Below, piece after piece: positions 1 to 8,335 of a stretch of DNA of 64,000 bases; position 1 is the first letter of the stretch; each line of letters starts with the position of its first letter. This DNA comes from Amoebidium appalachense (taxonomy: Eukaryota; Ichthyosporea): contig CAVNZM010000011.1 in the NCBI GenBank assembly GCA_963693365.1, forward strand, positions 5,146,001 through 5,210,000, in the 5' to 3' direction. A program made the position numbers and the translations under genes. The notes beneath the pieces were generated by a model. The model was not told the DNA's origin, did no database searches, and saw nothing but the letters and a program-made list of their open reading frames with translations.

Positions 1-589
1 AATCAGATCGCGGCGCGGTCATACAATGCCAGTGCACAGTTTCAGCAGCCAATGAAATGTCGGAGAGCAAGCAGGTCCCAAACCAAAATCCTCGGACATG
101 CCAGCTCGTACACAGTCTGCTCGTTCCTGACACGCCTGTAAACCGCTGTGTATGTTGATTGCACGATGCAGTGGTCTTCCCTTGCACCGAAACTCAAACT
201 GAAAATTTTTACGTTGGACTTTGTATTCTGGGGTCGGCCCTACCCCACCAGGCACCATCGACAACCTCTTGCAAGCATACCGCGTGGCAAACCGGGTTGT
301 TCTGCCTGAGTAATAAAGTAAACAAATAATGGACTTGCACTGGATGCAAGCGCTCCCCATGCACCTGCGCGCGAGGCACGCGAGGCACGCGAGGCATGCG
401 CGGCACCCAAGGCCCACGTGCACGCATGCACACAAGGTACACAAGTCGCACAAGGCACAAGCGCACCCCCAGCCCCCCCAGCCACCCCCAGCCCCCCACG
501 CCCCGCGCAGGGCCGCAGTACGAAGAAGAAATAAAACGCTTTTGAGATTTGGGGATCCCTCAAGTTCTTTCAACCCACCCCCCCCCCCC
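1..589. other. Upstream region without a recognisable gene
   Basis: No convincing gene is seen. The open frames here are Pro/Arg/His-rich and mirror each other on both strands, as expected of GC-rich repetitive DNA. About 365-405 holds four near-copies of GAGGCACGC, followed by a CA/CACG-rich stretch, and a run of C ends the region near 590. It may hold distal promoter elements for the gene starting at 664. Confidence 0.5.
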
Positions 590-663
590 CCAGCACGACC
601 GAGGGCGCCACGCGCAGGTATAAAAGGCGCACACACAGCCAACTGGGGTCAGTCTGACACAGG
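590..663 (+). promoter_or_regulatory. TATA promoter of the first Bro-like gene
   Basis: TATAAAA lies at 619-625 inside GGTATAAAAGG, 45 nt before the ATG at 664. About 88 bases from here into the coding start are nearly identical to 2312-2401, so promoter and first codons were duplicated together. The GGTATAAAAGG core recurs before other genes of the block (5961, minus strand at 25060) and once inside this gene (1065). Confidence 0.75.
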
Positions 664-2274
664 ATGGCTACCGGACAGACCAACTCAAAGGTGGACATGT
701 CGCTTCTGTGGAGGGAGTTCCCCCAGTTCAAGGATGCTACTGTTCGCATTGACCAAGATACCAAGATGGCAAGTGTGCTGGACGTAGCATCCCTGGTACT
801 AGGCACCACCAATGCAGCGAAGTGTGCATGGGCAGACCTTAGGAATTCCACAGACTCCAACATCAAGAAGATGGTGTCTGAGGGACACCACGTTCTCCGC
901 ATCGATGGAAGGGGCAAGTTGACACCTGTAGCTCCCTTCAAGTTCATCGTCGAGATCATCTTCCTGCTCCCTGGCAAGCGCGCGCACAAGTTCCGAAGGA
1001 TCTGTGCCAATTATATCAAGCGCCTGATGTCCAACGAAGTTAACCATGTGAGCGAGGCCGAAGGTATAAAAGGACTGAACACACATGACAACACCTCAGT
1101 TTCCCAAACTATGAATTCCGAACACACAGATGTGGTATTGACCGGAAACGAGGTCGCCGCAAAAAAAGGCGACACCATCTGCATTGGTGACTATGTAGTG
1201 CGAGTTGCTCAATCCGAAGGTGTTAAATACGCCAGTCTTGTTGATTATGCAATGCTAGTGCGCAATTTAGACAGACATGCGGCCGCTGAGTATGTCAGAC
1301 GACATTATGAGAATGAAGAGGAAATCAAAGGCCTCAACATGAGGCCTTTGAGGTTCGGCGATTCAAAGCGACCCTCGATTGGTGTTCCTGCTTCATCGTT
1401 GGTGAAACTGACCTTCAAGATGGCATCCGGCTCGCGCTATGGATCTGCCCTCGTTGACAAGTGGGCCCGAGACATAGCGCGCCTGGAAGGTGGGGACGAG
1501 ACCTTGGTCGAAGACATCGAGCGTAACCGTGCCACGGCAGCGGCCAACCCGTCAGGACCCAACGCTTTCATGCGCGACAGTGTGAGGGGGGAAATGGGTG
1601 TGGCCGGCACCCCCGAGAGGGAGCCCAAGAGACTGAAGCTCGGAGACATCACCCAGTTCATGACCAACCAGGCCGAGATGGAAACTGCACTGAGTCTGTA
1701 CAAGGAGGCGCGCATCGCCGAATCTTCCCAGTACACAGAGATCGTGAGGATGCGCGAGGAACGCGCCCTGATTCGCGAGGAGCGCCTGAAACTCGAGGTG
1801 CAGTGTCGGCTTCTGGAACTTCAGACCACAGACAATCTCAAGCAGGACCACATTCCATCGGAATTCGAGGATGCCAGTGATGAGCTGCGCCGGGTCACCA
1901 ACCACGTGTGCACCAAGCAGCAGTCCGGTATCTACGTGTTTGTGTCCGAGTATGGCGACCCCCCCTGTCTGAAGATCGGCCAGAGCCTGAAGGACGTGAA
2001 GGGCCGCATGAAGCAGGCCGGTACGTGGCATGTGGGGCCCAACAAGCGCCTGCTCTTTGCGCTTCCCGTGCCGTCCGAGCAGCTGGCGCTTGCAGAGAAG
2101 TGTCTGCACACCGCGCTTAAACACAAGAACGTTGAGCGCGAGCTGTTCCGTGTGGACTTTGTGACCTTTGCGGTGGCCATGCTGGAGATGGCGAGGGAGC
2201 ACATGGAAGACGACTTGACAAGGGACCTCGTCATCAGCGTCTTCAAGAAAGCCAGTCACGAGCAAGCACAGTAG
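664..2274 (+). CDS. Two-module Bro/MSV199-like protein with C-terminal T5orf172 domain
   Basis: This intact 536-aa protein probably binds DNA and acts in virus-encoded regulation or replication, as proposed for the Bro/KilA-N families. Residues about 1-125 form a Bro-N-like module ending in FIVEIIFLLPGKRAHKFRR. A second related module covers about 165-290 and ends in GGDETLVEDIERNRA. Residues about 335-390 are a charged coiled coil, and about 420-515 form a T5orf172 (GIY-YIG-like) domain starting SGIYVFVSEYGD with LKIGQS. The N-terminus is paralogous to the next gene. The start follows the duplicated promoter. An internal TATA box and in-frame Met150 (1111) suggest fusion of two tandem genes. 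The family call is firm; the exact role is unknown. Confidence 0.85.
   Translation: MATGQTNSKVDMSLLWREFPQFKDATVRIDQDTKMASVLDVASLVLGTTNAAKCAWADLRNSTDSNIKKMVSEGHHVLRIDGRGKLTPVAPFKFIVEIIFLLPGKRAHKFRRICANYIKRLMSNEVNHVSEAEGIKGLNTHDNTSVSQTMNSEHTDVVLTGNEVAAKKGDTICIGDYVVRVAQSEGVKYASLVDYAMLVRNLDRHAAAEYVRRHYENEEEIKGLNMRPLRFGDSKRPSIGVPASSLVKLTFKMASGSRYGSALVDKWARDIARLEGGDETLVEDIERNRATAAANPSGPNAFMRDSVRGEMGVAGTPEREPKRLKLGDITQFMTNQAEMETALSLYKEARIAESSQYTEIVRMREERALIREERLKLEVQCRLLELQTTDNLKQDHIPSEFEDASDELRRVTNHVCTKQQSGIYVFVSEYGDPPCLKIGQSLKDVKGRMKQAGTWHVGPNKRLLFALPVPSEQLALAEKCLHTALKHKNVERELFRVDFVTFAVAMLEMAREHMEDDLTRDLVISVFKKASHEQAQ
1065..1110 (+). promoter_or_regulatory. Internal TATA box within the Bro-like gene
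   Basis: TATAAAA at 1065-1071 lies in GAAGGTATAAAAGGA, the same core as the 5' promoters. It stands 46 nt before the in-frame ATG at 1111 (Met150). That spacing matches the 45 nt seen upstream of 664 and 2386. It falls in the linker between the two Bro-like modules. It may drive a 387-aa short form or be a relic of a separate second gene. Confidence 0.6.
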
Positions 2275-2308
2275 CCCCAAGACATTTCAATGGATAAGCA
2301 CCAACCTG

Positions 2309-2385
2309 CCCTCAGCACGACTGAGGGTGCCACGCGCAGGTATAAAAGGAGCACGCACGGCCACCTGGGGTCAGTCTGACACAGG
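2309..2385 (+). promoter_or_regulatory. Hairpin and TATA promoter of the second Bro-like gene
   Basis: TATAAAA at 2341-2347 is 45 nt before the ATG at 2386. A perfect 7-bp inverted repeat, CCCTCAG/CTGAGGG (2309-2315 and 2321-2327, 5-nt loop), lies 35 nt after the upstream stop. It could act in 3' end formation of the first gene. The whole unit is a near copy of the promoter before 664, where the inverted repeat is imperfect. Confidence 0.7.
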
Positions 2386-3318
2386 ATGGCTACCGGACAG
2401 AACAACTCAAAGGTGGACATGTCGCTTCTGTGGAAGGAGTTCCCCCAGTTCAAGGATGCAACGGTCCGCGTCGACAAAGCCAGCAAGATGGCGAGCGTCC
2501 TCGATGTGATTGAATTGGTCGTGGGCAGTTCCACCACTGCCAGGAAGGCGTGGTTTGACATGCGGAAGTCTCCGGGTGAACCCGTTACTGGTGGTAACGG
2601 GTTTAGAACCGAGGTTTTGCAGGGTGTTGTAGACCTGAAGATAAACGGAAAGGGAAATGTGACCCCGGTTGCCCCCTTCCGCACCCTCCTCGAGATCATC
2701 TACCTGCTCCCTGGCAAGCGCGCTCATGATTTCCGTAAGACTTCTGCCCAGTACATGGCGCGCCTCCTCTCTGGCGACTTGCTTCTCATCGAGGAGATCG
2801 AGGCCCGCTACGACAACAGCACCCCCGAGGAGCGCGAGTTCTTCCGCAACGGCACGGACGAGACCCCTGACCGCAAGCGCCGCCGCGAGGAGCTGGAGGA
2901 GGAGCGGAGGCTGCGTCTGCGCCGGGAGGAGGCGGAGATCACGCGTCTCGAGAGGGAGAACCAGAAGATGGCCATGGACAACCTCGTCCAGTACGAGGCA
3001 CTGCTTGAGCGCCTGGGGCTGGACCGTGATCCGCGCATGCGTCAGCTCGTCAACGACTCGGTCTCCAACATGCTGCTCCCCAACCAGGGTCTGCGAGCCA
3101 TCGAAGGCACCACCCTCTCCGACCATGTCACGGTAGGGAAGTTTGTGGTCGACCGTGGCATCAAGTGCAAGTCCGCCTCTGCGCTCGGCCGCATGGTCAG
3201 CAAGGCCTGGCGTGACGAGATGGGGTGCGAGCCCGAGACGACGCAGATGGTGGTCAACGGGGACGTGCGCACGGTCAAGCTGTACCCTGTGAGCTTCCTG
3301 GCGAAGCACGTTGTGTAG
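2386..3318 (+). CDS. Bro-like DNA-binding protein
   Basis: This is an intact 310-aa protein of the viral Bro/MSV199 type. Residues about 1-125 closely match the start of the preceding gene (MATGQ..SKVDMSLLW..EFPQFKDATVR) and share the LLPGKRAH signature. Residues about 150-215 are an Arg/Glu-rich coiled coil. The last about 90 residues form a C-terminal domain ending in VRTKLYPVSFLAKHVV-like sequence (DVRTVKLYPVSFLA), resembling the C-terminal halves of viral Bro proteins. It lacks the T5orf172 domain of its neighbour. The gene evidently arose by tandem duplication including the promoter, followed by exchange of the C-terminal module. DNA binding is inferred from the family. Confidence 0.8.
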   Translation: MATGQNNSKVDMSLLWKEFPQFKDATVRVDKASKMASVLDVIELVVGSSTTARKAWFDMRKSPGEPVTGGNGFRTEVLQGVVDLKINGKGNVTPVAPFRTLLEIIYLLPGKRAHDFRKTSAQYMARLLSGDLLLIEEIEARYDNSTPEEREFFRNGTDETPDRKRRREELEEERRLRLRREEAEITRLERENQKMAMDNLVQYEALLERLGLDRDPRMRQLVNDSVSNMLLPNQGLRAIEGTTLSDHVTVGKFVVDRGIKCKSASALGRMVSKAWRDEMGCEPETTQMVVNGDVRTVKLYPVSFLAKHVV

Positions 3319-3370
3319 CGTATAGTGGCCGAGGCACACCAACCAGCATCTATTGGATACGACAGGGGAC

Positions 3371-3393
3371 CAATTGGTCAAAGTGACCAATTG
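3371..3393 (+). terminator. Perfect 10-bp hairpin after the second Bro-like gene
   Basis: CAATTGGTCA-AAG-TGACCAATTG forms a perfect 10-bp stem with a 3-nt loop, 52 nt after the stop codon. Short palindromes mark transcript 3' ends in some giant viruses, which makes this a plausible 3'-end signal. An AATAAA lies further down at about 3538. Function is inferred. Confidence 0.45.
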
Positions 3394-3435
3394 CTCGTTT
3401 GGTAAGGGAGGGAAGTTGTCACCTGCTGTTCCGGA

Positions 3436-3514
3436 CCCAACGACATACCTTCAAAGTTTCGTTTCTTCAATCGCAGTAGCCCAACGACATACCTTCAAAG
3501 TTTCGTTTCTTCAA
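3436..3514 (+). repeat. Two direct 35-bp repeats
   Basis: CCCAACGACATACCTTCAAA and the following 15 bases occur at 3436-3470 and again, identical, at 3480-3514, a period of 44 bp. They lie in the non-coding gap between the second Bro-like gene and the secreted Cys-rich protein and may contain promoter elements for the latter. Confidence 0.8.
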
Positions 3515-3621
3515 ACAGAGGAAATGTGCAGGCCGCAATAAATAAAACACAACCAGCTCTGGGACCTCCCCCCCCCACCCCCCAACAAACAAGAACACCC
3601 CTGCGCCCACAACTATTATCC

Positions 3622-4023
3622 ATGCACACGGTAATGTACGCGCTCGTTGCTCTACTTGCACAAGCCGCCGCCGCCGCCGCCAGCTACGTGACGGCCTCCC
3701 CGACGCCGGCGCCAACCACCCCGACACCCACCCTCACCCAACCATCCAGATGCACACGGCTCGTTGCGCAGACGGCCACCGCAGCGCCCGTGTGCTCGCA
3801 GGTGCCGGTGCCGGGGGTGGGGTGCGGGTGGCTGTGCCGCACGGTGGTGCCGCAGAATCCGTCGCTCGTGCCGTGCAACCAGTTTGTGGGCTGCAACCTC
3901 TACCAAGCGGACCCCAAGACCGGCGGGGTGCTGCGGTGCAAGCGGCGCAGGGCCACGTCGATGCCGTGCACGCCGGACTTCTGCTGCGTCATGCCTGCTG
4001 GCATCGGTGCAGCAGGCATATAA
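3622..4023 (+). CDS. Secreted cysteine-rich protein, unknown family
   Basis: The 133-aa product starts with a clear signal peptide (MHTVMYALVALLAQAAAAAA), then a Thr/Pro-rich spacer of about 30 residues, then a domain with about ten cysteines including paired CNQFVGC and DFCC motifs. The cysteine spacing suggests a small disulfide-bonded extracellular domain. ATG 3622 was chosen over upstream codons because it places the signal peptide at the N-terminus. It lies between the Bro-like genes and the 503-aa protein on the same strand. The family was not recognised. A surface or secreted virion-associated protein is possible. Confidence 0.6.
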   Translation: MHTVMYALVALLAQAAAAAASYVTASPTPAPTTPTPTLTQPSRCTRLVAQTATAAPVCSQVPVPGVGCGWLCRTVVPQNPSLVPCNQFVGCNLYQADPKTGGVLRCKRRRATSMPCTPDFCCVMPAGIGAAGI

Positions 4024-4145
4024 ACTCTTTTGCGGTTATCGGTCACAGAATGGACGCAATCCCCCCCCCCCCACCCCGCGCGGGAACCCATCCGAAACTG
4101 TCCCAGGGAACCACCCAGATGTCGAAAAATTCGGCTGTTGTGTAG

Positions 4146-5657
4146 ATGGCTTTAACACAGACATTGTCGGTAAAGCCCCACTGCTTCTTCAAGTTTGTCA
4201 AACGCAATACCCAACATTTCAAGTTGGAAGACGCACATCTGAAACCCCGCAACACCCAGACATACAAGTGGGCTATGGGGGACGTCTGTCTCTCCATCAA
4301 CTTGTGGAGCACTCAAAATGATGTCGAACCAGTCTGTCTGACCTGTGTTACATCTCTGGTTTTTGAAGCAGGGCTGGGTGGCTACAGATTGTTGTTTATT
4401 TGTATGCGTCAAACAGCTGGAACGGAATACAAGTTTGCTGTAAGGTATGATTCAAAAAGCCGGTTTCTCGTGGACCAGCGGAAGCACCGTTTCGGGTCGA
4501 TTGTGGTGAAGTGTGCTCCCTACGTGGCCGAAAAGTACAAACAGGCTATTGTCCCTGGAAGACCTACGCCCTCGGACATGATGGAGGACATACAAAAAAC
4601 GTGGCCACTTCTATTTGACTGGTACAACGGTCTCGTTGATCTTCAGAAGTCACTGACCGAGCTGATTGGGGTTGGCTCCGTTGAAGCCTCACCGGCTGTG
4701 GCAGGGTGTGGCGCCAGGTCTCGGGACAACACCTTCGTACTGCTGCAAACCTATCTGCCAAAATCTGTTCGTTTTTCCCCTGGCACATCCCTCAAAATAG
4801 AGCATAATAGTGATGCTGTCCCCAAGTCCACACCAGCACTCAGTGTTGTGACGGACAATGGTAAAATGTCCACTTGGAAGGTGTCAGCAGGAAAGTGGGG
4901 TTTCAGATGCCCGAAAGCATTCGTGTCGAACCTCTCTTCATGGCTGAAAAGCCAAGAACGTGAGCGCTACTATATAATGCATGTGTCGAGCCCAGAGCAT
5001 GCTTCTGTTGTCATTATCGATTCGCAAGTCAAGGTGGTCGAGTGCTTTAACATGTCTGCCCCGGCAGGGCTAATCGCTGACGCCCTCTGTATGTTCCTTG
5101 AGGGGGCCGGTTACACTGGAAGCTCGAAAGTTCTGCGCACCTACCAACACGAATCTGTATGTAAGAGCCTTCAGACAAGTTTTAGGAGGGTTTTGTATGA
5201 GGAACTTGTCGATAGAAACGAAATACACGACTCGGCATGTGCCTCCTGGTTGATGGTCTACATACTCCTGCGCACGTCAAGCTTCGACTGGGGTTCCCAA
5301 CCGGGCAATGGAAACACCATTGGGGAACGGGTCTGCAATCATATAACGACAAAGCTTGAGAAGGTGGACAGAGGATTCCGGGCAGTCTACAAAATCGGGG
5401 CCGTGCTGTCCCTGTACGGGAAGCAACTGACCGAACTCTACTGGGCTAAGATGCATGGAGGAGAGATAAATGTGGTGCAGCCGAATCTTGATGACCCACG
5501 GTACACACAGGTAATAAGAGAGGTAATAACCAAGAAAACGGTCGTGTTGACCGATGCCGAGCTTGAAGCCGCAGGACTGCCGAGGCGCAGGGATGGAGAG
5601 CGGCTTGTGGAAGACATCGCGAAAGCAGCAGCGACAACTCCGAATGCAAGTGTGTGA
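4146..5657 (+). CDS. 503-aa protein, putative H-N-C cysteine protease, paralogue A
   Basis: This intact gene has a full-length paralogue at 15901-17406. Shared blocks include VKP.CFF.FVK near the N-terminus, LIGVGSV..SPAV at about 174-185, LQTYLPKS at about 200, and a conserved C-terminal third. There, HASVVI (His285), a CFNMSAP segment (Asn302) and DSACASWL (Cys365) are followed by YILLRTS. Their order and spacing recall the His-Asn-Cys triad of adenain/Ulp1-fold viral proteases such as ASFV pS273R, but the usual Gln six residues before Cys is absent (Glu here). Protease function is an inference; otherwise the family is unrecognised. The start context TAGATGGC is shared with the paralogue. 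Confidence 0.7.
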   Translation: MALTQTLSVKPHCFFKFVKRNTQHFKLEDAHLKPRNTQTYKWAMGDVCLSINLWSTQNDVEPVCLTCVTSLVFEAGLGGYRLLFICMRQTAGTEYKFAVRYDSKSRFLVDQRKHRFGSIVVKCAPYVAEKYKQAIVPGRPTPSDMMEDIQKTWPLLFDWYNGLVDLQKSLTELIGVGSVEASPAVAGCGARSRDNTFVLLQTYLPKSVRFSPGTSLKIEHNSDAVPKSTPALSVVTDNGKMSTWKVSAGKWGFRCPKAFVSNLSSWLKSQERERYYIMHVSSPEHASVVIIDSQVKVVECFNMSAPAGLIADALCMFLEGAGYTGSSKVLRTYQHESVCKSLQTSFRRVLYEELVDRNEIHDSACASWLMVYILLRTSSFDWGSQPGNGNTIGERVCNHITTKLEKVDRGFRAVYKIGAVLSLYGKQLTELYWAKMHGGEINVVQPNLDDPRYTQVIREVITKKTVVLTDAELEAAGLPRRRDGERLVEDIAKAAATTPNASV

Positions 5658-5960
5658 TATATCTGTGATATCTCTGGCTTGCTTCTCTTTCATACTAATT
5701 ATGTGACAGATACGCGTGGTTTGATTGGTACGAGCTGAAGGGGACAAAGCAGCTCATTGCCAAGTTGGACGGAAAAATCTGCAGTGCAGATAATATTGTG
5801 CGGTCAGATATGTGTTCGCTGTTGTCGGGTCGTCCGACAATTGTGATCAACATCCGAATGAGACAATAATCATCATCCCTGAAATTCAGGGTTCATTAGT
5901 TTGGTGCCCAAACTCACCATCACCATCGATTTTGGCACCATCGGTGGTTAGACCTGAAGG

Positions 5961-6012
5961 TATAAAAGGAGCAGTCCAGACCATAATTCATCATTCTGCA
6001 GCAACCATCAAG
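5961..6012 (+). promoter_or_regulatory. TATA promoter of the third Bro-like gene
   Basis: TATAAAA at 5961-5967 within GAAGGTATAAAAGGAGCA precedes the ATG at 6013 by 52 nt. The core matches the promoters at 619 and 2341 and the internal copy at 1065. It sets the start at 6013 rather than at the upstream codons of the same frame. Confidence 0.7.
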
Positions 6013-7570
6013 ATGGAGACAACCCAGAACATGGACATCAACAACAACATGCAGAGCGACAACATCGACAGCATGGACACGGACGACAGTATGGAGGAGA
6101 ACGCATCCCTTGAGGACACCATCCGCACCCTTCTGCTTGACCCCGAGCGCTCCCGCATCCGCTACTGGGCGCTCCTCTCCGACCACACCGACCTGCACGA
6201 GCGTGCCGCCACAGCGCTCGGCGACACCAAGCGATTTGGGGTTGTCGCCCAGGACACCCGCACCCTGCCGTCCGGCAAGATCCTGTCCCTCGTCCGCCTG
6301 CGTGAACAAGTGCACGCCACCTCCGTGCGTGGTGCACTGGGCGACACCTCCATCAGCATCTGGAAGGTGGCGGACACCAAGGCTCTTGCAGAGGCCTTGC
6401 GCCAGCTGCCCACAGCAGTCCCTGGCATGGACCTCGACGGCGACGGGCTGGCTGTGACTCTGTTCAAGTTCGGGGAGGGCGGGGGAGACTGGGGCGGCAA
6501 GACCATCCGCTGCACCAACACCGTGCCCCGGAAGGCGGATGTGTTTGATGTTCTAGCGGCGATTGGTTATGGCAACCCCAAGGACAAATTCAAGGAGGTG
6601 ATGGACGCAGATCAGTCCTTGATTAACTCGGTCGGATACTCCGACTCAGTTGATCATCAGAACCCCCGCCCGGTCGCCGATGCTAAGCAGCTGGTGCGCA
6701 TCATCCTGGCCCTGACCGGTCCCAAGGTTGCTGCTTTCAAGGCTGCGGCCGCTGAGCTCATCGTGCGCTACCTGGGTGGTGACGAGACTTTGGTTGACGA
6801 GGTGCGCGCCAACCGTCGTCTTCAGGAGTCCCTCCCCGAGGGCAGCGGCGCTCGCCTGTTCGGGGAGTACGTGGAGAACGGGGGGTGCCGGGGGATCCGA
6901 GGAGCACGGGGCTGCCTACTGGCAGACGCTGCTCCAGAACATGCAGCGCACAATCGAGGACCGGAACATTACCATCGAGGAGCGCAACAAGACCATCCGG
7001 GACCGCGACACGCTGATTGAGCAGCAGCAGCTTGTCATCGAGTACAGCAAGTCCCACGTGGCCCGCCTCACCAGCGCCCTCAACAGCACCGCCCAGGCCT
7101 TCACCCCCCGCATCCTACCCGAGGACCCGGACAGCTCCGCCCTCGGTGGCACAGGCAACCCCTTCCTGCGTGACCGCCTGTACAACCTTCCCCGCAGCGT
7201 CACCGCCGCCATGTTTGGAGGGTCTACCAAGGGCTCTGTTGGACTCGTGCGCCGCTATGTACTCGAGGTGCTGAACGTGGACATCTACACCGACAAGCCC
7301 GACACGGCAGTGGTGGGGGTCATCGGAGCTGACATGGCTATCCAGCGCGCCATCAAGCTGCGCTCAGCACTCGGCTGGGGACGTGCGGTCATGTCCACCG
7401 AGATCACTGCCCGCCAGGCCTACACCATCATCTTGGCCACGGCGGTTTGGCTGGAGCGGGAGGTACCCCACAGCCCGGAGGTTGCCGAGTTCAAGTACAC
7501 GGCGCAGGTGTTCAGGAACGCATACGAGGGGCTGGTCCCCGCCAGCGTGCAGCCCAGACTGGGCTGTTGA
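6013..7570 (+). pseudogene. Third Bro-like gene, split by one frameshift near 6890
   Basis: The first frame (6013 to about 6890) begins METTQNMD, has an acidic Asn/Met/Asp-rich leader and a long N-terminal region. It then reaches a Bro/MSV199-like module ending AAAELIVRYLGGDETLVDEV, close to the second module of the first gene. The reading then continues in another frame from about 6890 to 7570. That part gives a coiled coil (AYWQTLLQNMQRTIEDRN onward) and a C-terminal domain of about 160 residues ending in SVQPRLGC. The frames meet between a six-G and a five-G run at about 6880-6900. Either the gene has decayed or the run is miscounted. Confidence 0.7.
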
Positions 7571-7573
7571 TTT

Positions 7574-7600
7574 CTCAGGCATGCTTTTTCATACCCTGAG
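7574..7600 (+). terminator. Hairpin after the third Bro-like gene
   Basis: CTCAGG (7574-7579) and CCTGAG (7595-7600) form a 6-bp stem around a T-rich loop, starting 4 nt after the stop codon. The position suggests a 3'-end signal like the stem at 3371. Weak evidence. Confidence 0.3.
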
Positions 7601-7777
7601 CTAGGCTAATTGTCATCCGTGTAGCATTGAGTCTCCATGAAACAAAGCGCTTTATTCTTACATCTTCCCCGACCTCCCACGCCTGCAGAACAGGTACCAC
7701 AGCCCCGGGCGGGGCGCAGACATTTTGGCTTGGCCCGGGGGGCTGGTAGGGGTCATCAAATATCTACGCAGTTGAGC

Positions 7778-7972
7778 ATGGCGGCCTCGGTTCACATCCC
7801 CGATCCACCAAGCTATGCAAGCGTGAAGCAGGACGACGAGCCAACGGGTACAAGGGAAAGCCACAGACGCAGAGAAAAGAGAGAAGACACTGGAAGGTGG
7901 CAAAACGGGGAAGAAGGAAAGGCATGGGTGAACGTGTCCAAGCCGCAAACAGGTGCAAAGAGCGTGGTTTGA
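7778..7972 (+). pseudogene. KilA-N gene fragment
   Basis: The 64-aa reading starts MAASVHIPDPPSYASVKQ, matching the start of the KilA-N protein at 12308 (MASNVEAQDPPSYMTVQQ). It later has GKAWVNVSK where the intact gene has GKLWVNGSR. It then stops, while another frame continues with a Trp-rich segment. This is a 5' fragment of a KilA-N gene, truncated and with internal loss. Its strand is opposite to that of the intact copy. Confidence 0.6.
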
Positions 7973-8335
7973 TGTACAAAAAGTTTTCTGTCAAATATAG
8001 ATACAGAAAAAAAACCAGGCAGAGAGGCAGTAAGACAATAGCCCCAGATGCAAGAAACTGAAGAAAAGGGAGGAGAGGGGCGAGAAAGGAAAGCGAGAGA
8101 GAAGGGGAGAGAAAGGAACTGTCAGAAGTTTGTTGCCCACAAGAAGGGGTTCGGATTGCTCTGGTGGATCTGGAAGATAGGGGTCAAAATTGTCAAAGCA
8201 GACGAGTCCAAACAGACGAACCGAAAGATCCGTCACATATGTCTGTAAGCAAGGAGAAAAAGAGGAGAGGAGGGACAAAATAAAACGAGAGAAGCACAGA
8301 AGAAAGAGCAGAAACTCTTTTAAAGGATCGTCTTA
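7973..8335. other. Purine-rich spacer, no gene seen
   Basis: About 360 bases, strongly purine-rich on the plus strand (GAGAGG/GAAAGG runs at 8050-8120). Its short open frames show no family features. It separates the KilA-N fragment from the Fanzor relic and includes AATAAA at about 8280. Confidence 0.4.

Noticed and set aside
329-787. His/Arg/Pro-rich reading upstream of the first Bro-like gene
   Set aside because: It follows GAGGCACGC and CACA repeats, overlaps the promoter and has a mirror reading on the other strand.
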